From JANXLS01 sp038227045 (lineage in GTDB: Bacteria; Planctomycetota; SZUA-567; H5-PLA8): a DNA stretch of 8,919 nt. The stretch's first letter is position 1. Every line of letters begins with the position of its first letter. The stretch lies in contig JBBRQD010000169.1 in NCBI GenBank assembly GCA_038227045.1, positions 1 through 8,919 of the forward strand, read 5' to 3'. A model generated the notes under the pieces. It was not told the DNA's origin. It ran no database searches and was given only the letters and a program-made list of their open reading frames with translations. This document shows positions 1-4,901 of this stretch, in pieces. Position numbers and translations under genes: made by a program.

Positions 1-354
1 CATTATCGCGCCGCGCCGGGCAAGTTGAACGAGGCGGTCGAGCAAAGGCGTATTGGGAAGATACGCCGTGCGAGACCAACGAAGTTCAACGCCGCCCGCC
101 GCAAGCGAGAATGATGCTTTAGAAATGCGCGGGTCAATAGCGCGTTCATCAACTCTGCCAAATTGCTGTCGTGAAACGCCGAATAATCCGACGCGTCATA
201 ATGTTTAACCGCTCCAATCGCGAACGATTGAAGGTGCGCGCGCATTTCCCTCGCACGTTCTGTTCGATTCAACGTACTGGCAAATCTTCGAACTCGAACA
301 GCGAATCGCTTAACGGCATTCTTCGAATCGGCTGTACACCTCCGATCTTAAATC
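1..354. other. Region downstream of rplK without a convincing gene
   Basis: I see no recognisable gene in these 354 bp after the rplK stop. In most bacteria rplA (ribosomal protein L1) follows rplK almost immediately, and nothing L1-like is readable here. A minus-strand frame open from a TTG at 272 to a TAA at 3-5 encodes 89 residues with no recognisable family and a low-complexity, Arg/Ala-rich C-terminus. Its stop overlaps an ATG (minus strand, 3-1) that would run off the window, so a coupled gene pair cannot be excluded. A GGAGGTG string (minus strand, just after rplK) has no start codon at a usable distance. Confidence 0.6.
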
Positions 355-783
355 TTATCCCACCACTTCCAACCCCATGCTCCGCGCCGTTCCTTCAATC
401 ACGCGCGAGGCCGCTTCCGGCGACGCTGCGTTCAAATCCTTTGCCTTGATTTTCGCGATTTCCGCCACCTGAGCCTTCGTCACTTTGCCGACTTTGTTCT
501 TGTTCGGTTCGCCGCTGCCCTTTTCGATTCCGGCGGCTTTGCACAACAGCACGCTCGCGGGCGGGGTCTTGTACAGCAAGTCGAAGGACTTGTCCATGTA
601 CACCGTGACGATCACGGGAATGACCATGCCCTTTTGCTTCATCGTGTCGGCATTGAAACGCTTGACGAATTCGCCGATGTTCACGCCGTGCTGTGACAGC
701 GCCGGGCCGACTGGCGGCGCCGGATTCGCTCCGCCTGCCGGGCACTGCAACTTCACCTTCGCTTTGATTTCCTTCTTTGCCAT
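355..783 (-). CDS. rplK: 50S ribosomal protein L11
   Basis: L11 binds 23S rRNA at the GTPase-associated centre at the base of the L7/L12 stalk. It is needed for factor-dependent GTP hydrolysis and for RelA activation. The 142-residue length is exactly that of the family. The N-terminal domain contains the proline-rich helix segment (NPAPPVGPALSQHGVN, about 20-35). The C-terminal RNA-binding domain has KTPPASVLL (72-80), the PNKNKVGKV stretch (93-101) and the hallmark GTARSMGL near the end (131-138). An open frame extends ten codons further upstream, but MAKKEIKAKVK is the conserved family start and was chosen. The Shine-Dalgarno is weak (GAAAG). It is the last clear gene of the tuf-secE-nusG-rplK cluster, separated from nusG by 163 bp that hold a large hairpin. 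L1 is not encoded directly behind it. Confidence 0.97.
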   Translation of the reverse strand: MAKKEIKAKVKLQCPAGGANPAPPVGPALSQHGVNIGEFVKRFNADTMKQKGMVIPVIVTVYMDKSFDLLYKTPPASVLLCKAAGIEKGSGEPNKNKVGKVTKAQVAEIAKIKAKDLNAASPEAASRVIEGTARSMGLEVVG

Positions 784-886
784 TAAACTTGATCTTTCAA
801 CGCTGAGTTCCAAGCTTCACGGTTCAAACCGCTGCGATCCATGCGCAGCCCATTCAACCGATCGCGTCCCGGAACGTGCCATTAAA

Positions 887-943
887 ACGGTTTCAGGTTC
901 CAGGTTTCAAGTTGCTAACCTGAAACCTGGAACCTGAAACCGT
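887..943. repeat. 23-bp perfect inverted repeat between nusG and rplK
   Basis: Arms 887-909 and 921-943 are perfectly complementary over 23 bp, and three more pairs (911-913 with 917-919) continue inward. The arms are built from a repetitive GGTTTCAGGTTCCAGG-like word. In the nusG-rplK transcript it would form a very stable hairpin starting three bases after the nusG stop. No U-tract follows, so it is not a typical intrinsic terminator. It could be a REP/MITE-like element, an mRNA 3'-end stabiliser or a processing site. The identity of the arms suggests recent origin or active maintenance. Confidence 0.9.
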
Positions 944-946
944 CGC

Positions 947-1501
947 TCACATCTTCTCAACCTTGCCGTATTCCATTTCAACCGACGTATCGCGGCCGAA
1001 GATCGAAACCTTGACCTTCAACATCCATTTCGCGGAATCCACCGATTCCACCACGCCGTCGAAATTCTCGAACGGGCCGTCCTTGATGCGTACTTTGTTG
1101 CCCGGCTCGAATTCCACCTTCGGCTTGGGCTTCTCTTTCCGCGATTCGATATCGTCGAGAATGCGCCGCACTTCGCTCTCGTCGAGCGGCTCGGGCTGCA
1201 TGCGGTTGCTGCCCACGAACCCGCTGATCCCCGACGTCTCCATGATCACAAACCACAGATTCTGCTCGACCTCGCCCTTCTCGTCGGTCTCGACTTCGAT
1301 CAGAATGTAGCCGGGAAACATCTTCTGTTGAGAAACGCGCTTCTTGCCTTCGCGGATTTCAGAAACGTTTTCGGCCGGCACGACAATTTGAGTGACGTGA
1401 TGCTCCAAGCCTTTCGCGCGGATGCGCGCGACGAGGCTTTCCTTGATCTTCTCTTCGCGCTCGGACTGAACGCGCAGCGCATACCACAGCTTTTTCGCCA
1501 T
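947..1501 (-). CDS. nusG: Transcription termination/antitermination factor NusG
   Basis: NusG binds RNA polymerase through its N-terminal domain. Through its KOW domain it contacts Rho or ribosomal protein S10, coupling transcription to termination or translation. The 184-residue length is normal. The NGN domain runs from WYALRVQSEREEKI (6-19) through MFPGYILIEV (61-70) to the W-F-V-I-METSGISGFVG segment (83-97). A charged linker (about 105-128) precedes the KOW domain, with FEPGNKVRIKDGPFENFDG at 131-149. The start MAKKLWYALR is the family start. The ribosome binding site is poor (GGGAAGC lies too far upstream). The gene sits 62 bp after secE, the usual secE-nusG pairing, and is followed by the large 887-943 hairpin before rplK. 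Confidence 0.97.
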   Translation of the reverse strand: MAKKLWYALRVQSEREEKIKESLVARIRAKGLEHHVTQIVVPAENVSEIREGKKRVSQQKMFPGYILIEVETDEKGEVEQNLWFVIMETSGISGFVGSNRMQPEPLDESEVRRILDDIESRKEKPKPKVEFEPGNKVRIKDGPFENFDGVVESVDSAKWMLKVKVSIFGRDTSVEMEYGKVEKM

Positions 1502-1563
1502 ACTCGATGCCGCTTCCCAAATCCACGGTTAGGTGCCAAGACCCGGTTACTTGCCTGAAAATA

Positions 1564-2124
1564 TTACTTGCTGAAGAAAAGTGTCTTCGCGAACAATTCG
1601 AGAATACTGTCGACGGCCAGCACGTAGAATGTCAAAAACGCCAGCACGATCAACACCACGTACGTCGCGCCCCAGACCTGCGTCTCCGGCCGGAACCAGG
1701 GAGAGATTTTCGGCCACGTGACCTTGGCGAGTTCCGTGTCGGTCTTGACCAGGAATTCGGCGCTGTCGCGGCGCACATAAATGTAATAATAACCCATCGC
1801 CAGCCCAGCGCCCGCAAGCAGCAGCATTCCGCCTGTCTGCACGCCCGACTGGTAACTGTCCGTCCAGCCCAGCAAAATATCCAGGCCGAGGCTTTTGAAG
1901 AAGCGCGGGACGAACTTCCAATTGTAGTACCATTGGCGCGCCGCAAAAACGACGTAGGCCAGCACGACTACCATCAACCCCAGGCGCGTCGCATAGCCTT
2001 CGCCGGGTTTGAAGACAGTCCAACCGCCGGGTTTGACAAGTTCCGACCCGGTTTTGTTGCCGCGCGATTCTTCCGGCGCGCTCGTGGTTACGGCTGTGGA
2101 CATATCGTCCTTGTCCTTGCTCAT
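1564..2124 (-). CDS. secE: Preprotein translocase subunit SecE (long form)
   Basis: SecE clamps SecY in the SecYEG inner-membrane translocon. The diagnostic part is the C-terminal SecE signature FLVKTDTELAKVTWPK (124-139), followed by one long hydrophobic helix (about 150-172). Two further hydrophobic helices lie upstream (about 47-62 and 98-117), so this is a three-helix SecE as in gamma-proteobacteria rather than the one-helix form of many other phyla. At 186 residues it is longer than the E. coli protein (127). The extra length is a 46-residue hydrophilic N-terminus and a loop of about 35 residues between helices 1 and 2. A second Met at residue 8 is an alternative start. Placement directly before nusG confirms the call. 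Confidence 0.94.
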   Translation of the reverse strand: MSKDKDDMSTAVTTSAPEESRGNKTGSELVKPGGWTVFKPGEGYATRLGLMVVVLAYVVFAARQWYYNWKFVPRFFKSLGLDILLGWTDSYQSGVQTGGMLLLAGAGLAMGYYYIYVRRDSAEFLVKTDTELAKVTWPKISPWFRPETQVWGATYVVLIVLAFLTFYVLAVDSILELFAKTLFFSK

Positions 2125-2148
2125 TAGTGCCTATCTTGAATTGACGCG

Positions 2149-2169
2149 GCCCCTACTTTGTGAAGGGGC
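2149..2169. repeat. Small hairpin between tRNA-Trp and secE
   Basis: GCCCCT (2149-2154) and AGGGGC (2164-2169) form a 6-bp GC-rich stem with a 9-nt loop, in the 128-bp gap between the tRNA-Trp 3' end and the secE start. No T-tract follows on the minus strand. It may mark a 3' processing or stability element, but no function can be shown. Confidence 0.3.
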
Positions 2170-2252
2170 GCCCGGCCAACTGCATGTTCGAGTGCAAACC
2201 CGCCCAAAGCATCGCAACCGCTAAAGCTGCACAAAATGTTCAACGGGTTTGA

Positions 2253-2325
2253 CAGGAGCGGAGGGACTCGAACCCCCAACCTGCCGCTTTGGAGACGGCT
2301 GCTCTGCCAATTGAGCTACGCTCCT
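2253..2325 (-). tRNA. trnW: tRNA-Trp (anticodon CCA)
   Basis: All arms can be drawn on the minus strand. The acceptor stem is AGGAGCG paired with CGCTCCT. The D arm is GCTC...GAGC. The anticodon stem is GCCGT/GCGGC around loop CTCCAAA (anticodon CCA). The T arm is GGGGG-TTCGAGT-CCCTC. The discriminator base is G, as expected for tRNA-Trp. The 3' CCA is not encoded (the next bases read TC), unlike the neighbouring tRNA-Thr. The position between rpmG and secE is the conserved one in many bacterial phyla. Confidence 0.97.
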
Positions 2326-2346
2326 AAAAACAGGATTGAGGGAGAA

Positions 2347-2408
2347 AGGGACTAGGAATTAGGGAACGGCTTTTAATTCGCCGTGCTGTTCCCTAATCCC
2401 TAACCCCT
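2347..2408. repeat. Imperfect inverted repeat with telomere-like CCCTAA units
   Basis: Arms 2347-2367 and 2388-2408 pair at 18 of 21 positions, with a perfect core TTAGGGAAC/GTTCCCTAA. The right arm continues into degenerate CCCTAA-type units up to about 2426. It occupies most of the 101-bp rpmG/tRNA-Trp gap and would form a hairpin in the transcript just after the rpmG stop. No U-tract points to an intrinsic terminator. It is unrelated in sequence to the other inverted repeats of the window. Confidence 0.75.
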
Positions 2409-2426
2409 AAATCCTAACCCCTAAAA

Positions 2427-2576
2427 TCAGACCTTCCGGCTCTTATGAAGCGTCCGCTTCTTCAACCGCGGACAATACTTCATGACTTCCAGCTTCTTGC
2501 CGCCTTTGGTGTTCAAAGTCGTCATGTAGTTGCGGTCACCGGTTTCGGTGCATTCCAAAATGACTCGTTCGCGCAT
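2427..2576 (-). CDS. rpmG: 50S ribosomal protein L33
   Basis: L33 is a small 50S protein near the E site. The 49-residue length is standard. The sequence begins MRERVILECTETGDRNY (1-17) and ends with LKKRTLHKSRKV, both typical of L33. In zinc-binding L33 two CxxC pairs hold the metal. Here only the first Cys of each pair remains (C9 and C35), while the partners are T12 and L38, so the zinc ribbon is probably not functional. This is an intermediate between the C+ and C- types. The gene lies between tuf and tRNA-Trp, its conserved site. No strong Shine-Dalgarno is visible before the ATG. Translation was read by hand from the minus strand. Confidence 0.94.
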   Translation of the reverse strand: MRERVILECTETGDRNYMTTLNTKGGKKLEVMKYCPRLKKRTLHKSRKV

Positions 2577-2633
2577 GATTTTACTCGGCGGGAGACAACG
2601 TTTTCAACACAAATCTTCTGCGTTACATTAATT

Positions 2634-2646
2634 GCACATGATGTGC
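2634..2646. promoter_or_regulatory. Palindrome upstream of rpmG, possible operator
   Basis: GCACAT-G-ATGTGC is a perfect 13-bp dyad. It is flanked by ATTAA on the left and TTTAAT on the right, which extends the symmetry with uneven spacing. It lies about 60 bp upstream of the rpmG start in an AT-rich gap. It could be a protein-binding site or a small RNA hairpin. Only the symmetry supports it. Confidence 0.25.
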
Positions 2647-2697
2647 TCTTTAATGCTTCCCCGACCGCTCCACTTTCTTTCAATGTTGATTCAAATT

Positions 2698-2742
2698 AAT
2701 GAAGCGAGGAGCCTGACCCATGCCAAGCTCTCGCGCTTCATT
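2698..2742 (-). terminator. Hairpin after tuf, possible terminator
   Basis: Arms AATGAAGCG (2698-2706) and CGCTTCATT (2734-2742) pair perfectly over 9 bp. A second block, GAGC/GCTC (2709-2712 and 2727-2730), extends the stem across a small internal loop, with a 14-nt terminal loop. It starts about 32 bp after the tuf stop. In the tuf transcript the stem is followed by AUUAAUUU, a weak U-rich tail, so partial termination between tuf and rpmG is plausible. It may otherwise be a 3'-end stabilising element. Confidence 0.4.
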
Positions 2743-2774
2743 TTCGTTACCAAACTTGCACATTGTGTTCATTC

Positions 2775-3995
2775 TTACTTAAGGATCTTCGTCACAACGC
2801 CAGAACCCACCGTGCGACCGCCTTCGCGGATTGCGAAGCGCAGATTTTCAACCATCGCGACCGGCTGATTCTCTTCCAGCACGACGATCATCTTGATGTT
2901 GTCGCCCGGCATGCACATTTCCGCCGGCTTGCCGTCGGCATTGACCAACCCCGTCACTTTTCCCGTCACGTCGGTCGTGCGGACATAGAACTGAGGGCGG
3001 TAACCCGCGAAGAACGGCGTGTGGCGTCCGCCTTCGTCTTTCGACAGCACGTACACCTGAGCTTCGAACTCGGTGTGCGGCTTGATCGAACCCGGCTTGC
3101 AGAGCACCTGTCCGCGACTGAGCTGCTCTTTTTCAACGCCGCGCAGCAACAAGCCGACATTGAAGCCTGCTTCGCCGCTGTCCAGGAGTTTGTTGAACAT
3201 TTCAACGCCCGTGCAGGTCGTCTTCATGATTTCTTTGTTCAAGCCCACGATTTCGAGCGGATCGCCGACCTTCACGATACCCTGTTCGATACGGCCCGTG
3301 CCGACCGTGCCGCGGCCCTTGATTGAGAACACGTCTTCGACCGGCATCAGGAACGGCGCGTCCTTCATGCGCTTGGGTTCCGGAATGAAATCGTCGAGCG
3401 CCTGCAGCAAATCCTTGACGGGCTTGTTGGCCACCGGATCGGCCGGGTTTTCCAGCGCCGCCTTGGACTGGCCGCGGATCACCGGAATTGTATCGCCGGG
3501 GAAACCGTACTTGGTCAGCAAGTCGCGGATTTCCATTTCGACGAGGTCCAGCAAATCCGGATCGTCGACGAGATCGACCTTATTGAGGAACACCACCAGC
3601 GCCGGCACATTCACCTGGCGCGCCAGGAGTACGTGTTCGCGCGTCTGCGGCATCGGGCCGTCGGCAGCCGACACAACCAGGATTCCGCCGTCCATCTGCG
3701 CGGCTCCCGTGATCATGTTCTTGATGAAGTCGGCGTGGCCGGGACAGTCGATGTGCGCGTAATGGCGCTTCGCCGTCTCATACTCCGTGTGCGATGCGGC
3801 AATCGTCACCGTTTTATTGGCGTCGCGAACCGTGCCGCCCTTGGTGATTTCCGCGTACGTCTTGGCAGTCGCCAAGCCGCTGGCGGCCTGCACCGCCACA
3901 AGCGCGGCTGTCAAGGTTGACTTGCCGTGATCGATGTGCCCGATCGTGCCGACGTTCACGTGGGGTTTCTTGCTTACGTATGTTTCTTTGGCCAT
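2775..3995 (-). CDS. tuf: Elongation factor Tu
   Basis: EF-Tu is the GTPase that carries aminoacyl-tRNA to the ribosomal A site. The 406 residues are slightly more than the usual 394. Domain 1 shows the P-loop GHIDHGKST (19-27), DCPGH (83-87, with the catalytic His87) and NKVD (138-141). Domains 2 and 3 are intact, including GRGTVGTGRIEQG, KDEGGRHTPFF and the C-terminal FAIREGGRTVGSGVV. Switch I differs from the proteobacterial type: KTVTI (61-65) replaces RGITI, with the key Thr kept at 64. The G5 region reads RGQSKAALE (174-182) instead of RGSALKALE. Extra residues occur after G5 and in domain 3. The start MAKETYVSKKPHVN is the family start, preceded by GAGGAG and a second purine-rich AAAGGTGAG. 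The open frame continues 15 codons upstream into the leader, which is not coding. Confidence 0.98.
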   Translation of the reverse strand: MAKETYVSKKPHVNVGTIGHIDHGKSTLTAALVAVQAASGLATAKTYAEITKGGTVRDANKTVTIAASHTEYETAKRHYAHIDCPGHADFIKNMITGAAQMDGGILVVSAADGPMPQTREHVLLARQVNVPALVVFLNKVDLVDDPDLLDLVEMEIRDLLTKYGFPGDTIPVIRGQSKAALENPADPVANKPVKDLLQALDDFIPEPKRMKDAPFLMPVEDVFSIKGRGTVGTGRIEQGIVKVGDPLEIVGLNKEIMKTTCTGVEMFNKLLDSGEAGFNVGLLLRGVEKEQLSRGQVLCKPGSIKPHTEFEAQVYVLSKDEGGRHTPFFAGYRPQFYVRTTDVTGKVTGLVNADGKPAEMCMPGDNIKMIVVLEENQPVAMVENLRFAIREGGRTVGSGVVTKILK

Positions 3996-4003
3996 CTCAC
4001 CTT

Positions 4004-4010
4004 TCTCCTC
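4004..4010 (-). promoter_or_regulatory. tuf ribosome binding site
   Basis: Reading the minus strand, GAGGAG followed by AAAGGTGAG precedes the tuf ATG at 3995. GAGGAG has the better spacing of about 9 nt and fixes the start at MAKET. Its first bases are also the end of the 3' arm of a leader hairpin (4008-4026), so access by ribosomes may depend on which leader fold forms. Confidence 0.65.
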
Positions 4011-4063
4011 TTGTCGCCGACAAGAGTGTCGGCAAACCATTTTTTATGCACTTTTAAGCCGAC
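4008..4063 (-). promoter_or_regulatory. tuf leader with mutually exclusive hairpins (candidate attenuator-like switch)
   Basis: In the tuf leader RNA four segments occur in order: 1 GUCGGC (4063-4058), 2 GCCGACA (4033-4027), 3 CUCUUGUCGGC (4026-4016), 4 GACAAGAG (4015-4008). Segment 2 can pair with 1 (6 bp) or with UGUCGGC of 3 (7 bp, 4-nt loop). CUCUUGUC of 3 can instead pair with 4 (8 bp, 3-nt loop). Pairing 3:4 covers the beginning of the GAGGAG ribosome site, while 2:3 leaves it free. The pairings are visible in the sequence. The switching role is inference from the 1:2/3:4 versus 2:3 logic of known attenuators. Confidence 0.45.
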
Positions 4064-4079
4064 TAAAATCGCCATGTTC

Positions 4080-4158
4080 CAGAGCCGCGCACGTAAGTAA
4101 GCGGCCAAGGCCGTTCCGTAATACAAAATCAAGCCGCTTACTGACGTGCGCGGCTCTG
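4080..4158. repeat. 26-bp near-perfect inverted repeat upstream of tuf
   Basis: Arms 4080-4105 and 4133-4158 match at 25 of 26 positions (the mismatch is 4095 against 4143). They are GC-rich, beginning CAGAGCCGCGCACGT, and enclose a 27-bp centre that itself begins with GGCC-AA-GGCC. Nothing in it codes. The size and symmetry resemble small non-autonomous repeats (REP/MITE-like) inserted between tRNA-Thr and tuf. In the transcript it would be a very stable stem without a U-tract. Confidence 0.85.
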
Positions 4159-4194
4159 CACCGAATGCTCTTGTTCACCATTCAAACGACAAAA

Positions 4195-4218
4195 GCTTTG
4201 CCGTTTTTTGGACAAAGC
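4195..4218 (-). terminator. Possible intrinsic terminator after tRNA-Thr
   Basis: On the minus strand GCTTTG-T-CC pairs with GGCAAAGC (8 bp with one bulged base) around loop AAAAAAC. It is followed at once by TTTTGTCGTTT. This is the best terminator-like hairpin in the cluster, about 155 bp beyond tRNA-Thr. If it acts, tuf would depend on read-through or on a promoter I could not recognise. The short U-run makes partial termination more likely than full. Confidence 0.4.
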
Positions 4219-4370
4219 CACGCTCTGCCCACACGCTTATACCAGCCGTTAGGCGCAAGCACCACGACCCCATTACGTTTACGTTCTCCGCGCCGATCAA
4301 CATGCTTCCGTGTCCGTGAAGCAAGCCAGCCGCGCAAGAATCTCGAATCTCTCGACCACCGTTCTAAAAA

Positions 4371-4446
4371 TGGAGCTGTGATTGGGGTTTGAACCCAAGA
4401 CCTCGTCCTTACCAAGGACGTGCTCTACCAGCTGAGCTATCACAGC
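4371..4446 (-). tRNA. trnT: tRNA-Thr (anticodon GGU)
   Basis: The minus strand folds as a complete cloverleaf. The acceptor stem is GCTGTGA/TCACAGC and the D arm is GCTC...GAGC. The anticodon stem CGTCC/GGACG encloses loop TTGGTAA (anticodon GGT, reading ACC and ACU). The T arm is TTGGG-TTCAAAC-CCCAA. The discriminator is T and the 3' CCA is encoded (4373-4371). tRNA-Thr directly upstream of tuf is a widely conserved arrangement. A good promoter lies 51 bp upstream. Confidence 0.97.
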
Positions 4447-4496
4447 GCCCGCCGTTCCGCGCACTAAATGCGGACGTTTTCAAACACGGGCCGACG

Positions 4497-4524
4497 AGTA
4501 TAGGCACAGCTTTGGCCCTGTCAA
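4497..4524 (-). promoter_or_regulatory. Sigma70-type promoter of the tRNA-Thr-tuf cluster
   Basis: On the minus strand a perfect -35 TTGACA (4524-4519) is followed after 16 bp by -10 TATACT (4502-4497). The expected start is near 4490, about 44 bp before tRNA-Thr. The sequence after the -10 is CGTCGGCC, a GC-rich discriminator. In E. coli such discriminators mark stable-RNA and translation-factor promoters under ppGpp (stringent) control. The A-rich stretch further upstream (about 4540-4565) might add an UP-like effect. Confidence 0.75.
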
Positions 4525-4850
4525 ATGAAAAGTACGGCAATCCAGTTGTTTTTGTCTTTTTCACGGGGCCGCCGATGACCGCACAAATCAATTTAATCGA
4601 ATCCATCGCAATAATCAATCAGCTTCGTTGAGGGTTCATCCGTACTACTATTTATCGAGTGGAGCCGCGAGCATTGGCGCGCACACGTGCAACCTTTTAC
4701 CCGACAAATATTTCCCTTTGACGTTTGATATCCACTTTGCACGATGTCCAATCTATATATAGGCTCATTCATCGCGCCGCCAATGTTCTTATGCATTGGC
4801 CGTGATGGTTTTTAAAAATTGCATTGACTGTAAAGACAAGACTCAAATAT

Positions 4851-4859
4851 TGATATAAT
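4851..4859 (+). promoter_or_regulatory. Extended -10 promoter of acpS
   Basis: TGATATAAT is a perfect extended -10 (TGnTATAAT) 42 bp before the acpS ATG, within strongly AT-rich DNA. A TTGACT at 4824-4829 is 24 bp away, too far for a normal -35, but extended -10 promoters do not need one. The expected start near 4866 gives a leader of about 36 nt. Confidence 0.55.
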
Positions 4860-4901
4860 ATGTTGTTGATTTAAGCGCGTGTGAACTTTAGAAATTGACC
4901 T

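Larger units (their letters stand above)
3996..4370. other. tRNA-Thr to tuf intergenic region
   Basis: This 375-bp gap contains no supported gene. Going down the minus-strand transcript from tRNA-Thr, it holds a possible terminator (4195-4218), the 26-bp inverted repeat (4080-4158) and the tuf leader hairpins (4008-4063). A minus-strand frame at 4182-4415 starts inside the tRNA and has no family resemblance. A possible -10 (TATAAG, minus strand, 4236-4241, preceded by TG) has no matching -35, so I do not call a separate tuf promoter. Confidence 0.6.
4447..4901. other. Divergent, AT-rich intergenic region
   Basis: This 455-bp gap separates the minus-strand tuf cluster from plus-strand acpS. 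No gene is supported; short open frames here have no family resemblance. It contains the tRNA-Thr promoter (minus), the acpS extended -10 (plus), and a 7-bp hairpin GCCAATG/CATTGGC (4779-4800) about 50 bp upstream of the acpS -10, which could be an operator. Base composition falls sharply near acpS; 4801-4860 is only about 27% GC. Confidence 0.7.

Noticed and set aside
3..272. Minus-strand 89-residue frame after rplK, ending TAA that overlaps an ATG
   Set aside because: It starts at TTG without a ribosome site, has no family resemblance and reads as low-complexity Arg/Ala/Leu. The TAATG overlap at the window edge is suggestive but not enough.
784..813. Ten-codon N-terminal extension of rplK
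   Set aside because: The protein from MAKKE is exactly the family length and matches the conserved start.
2578..2607. TTGAAA-18-TAAAAT on the minus strand just before rpmG
   Set aside because: The -10 ends one base before the rpmG ATG, so transcription would start inside the gene.
3996..4040. Fifteen-codon N-terminal extension of tuf
   Set aside because: The extension covers the leader hairpins and the ribosome site, and EF-Tu proteins start at MAKE-type sequences.
4182..4415. Minus-strand frame of 77 residues between tRNA-Thr and tuf
   Set aside because: It begins inside the tRNA-Thr gene and shows no recognisable domain or ribosome site.
4593..4796. Minus-strand frame of 67 residues in the divergent gap
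   Set aside because: No family resemblance, no ribosome site, and odd composition rich in Cys and Ser. It most likely arises by chance in AT-rich DNA.
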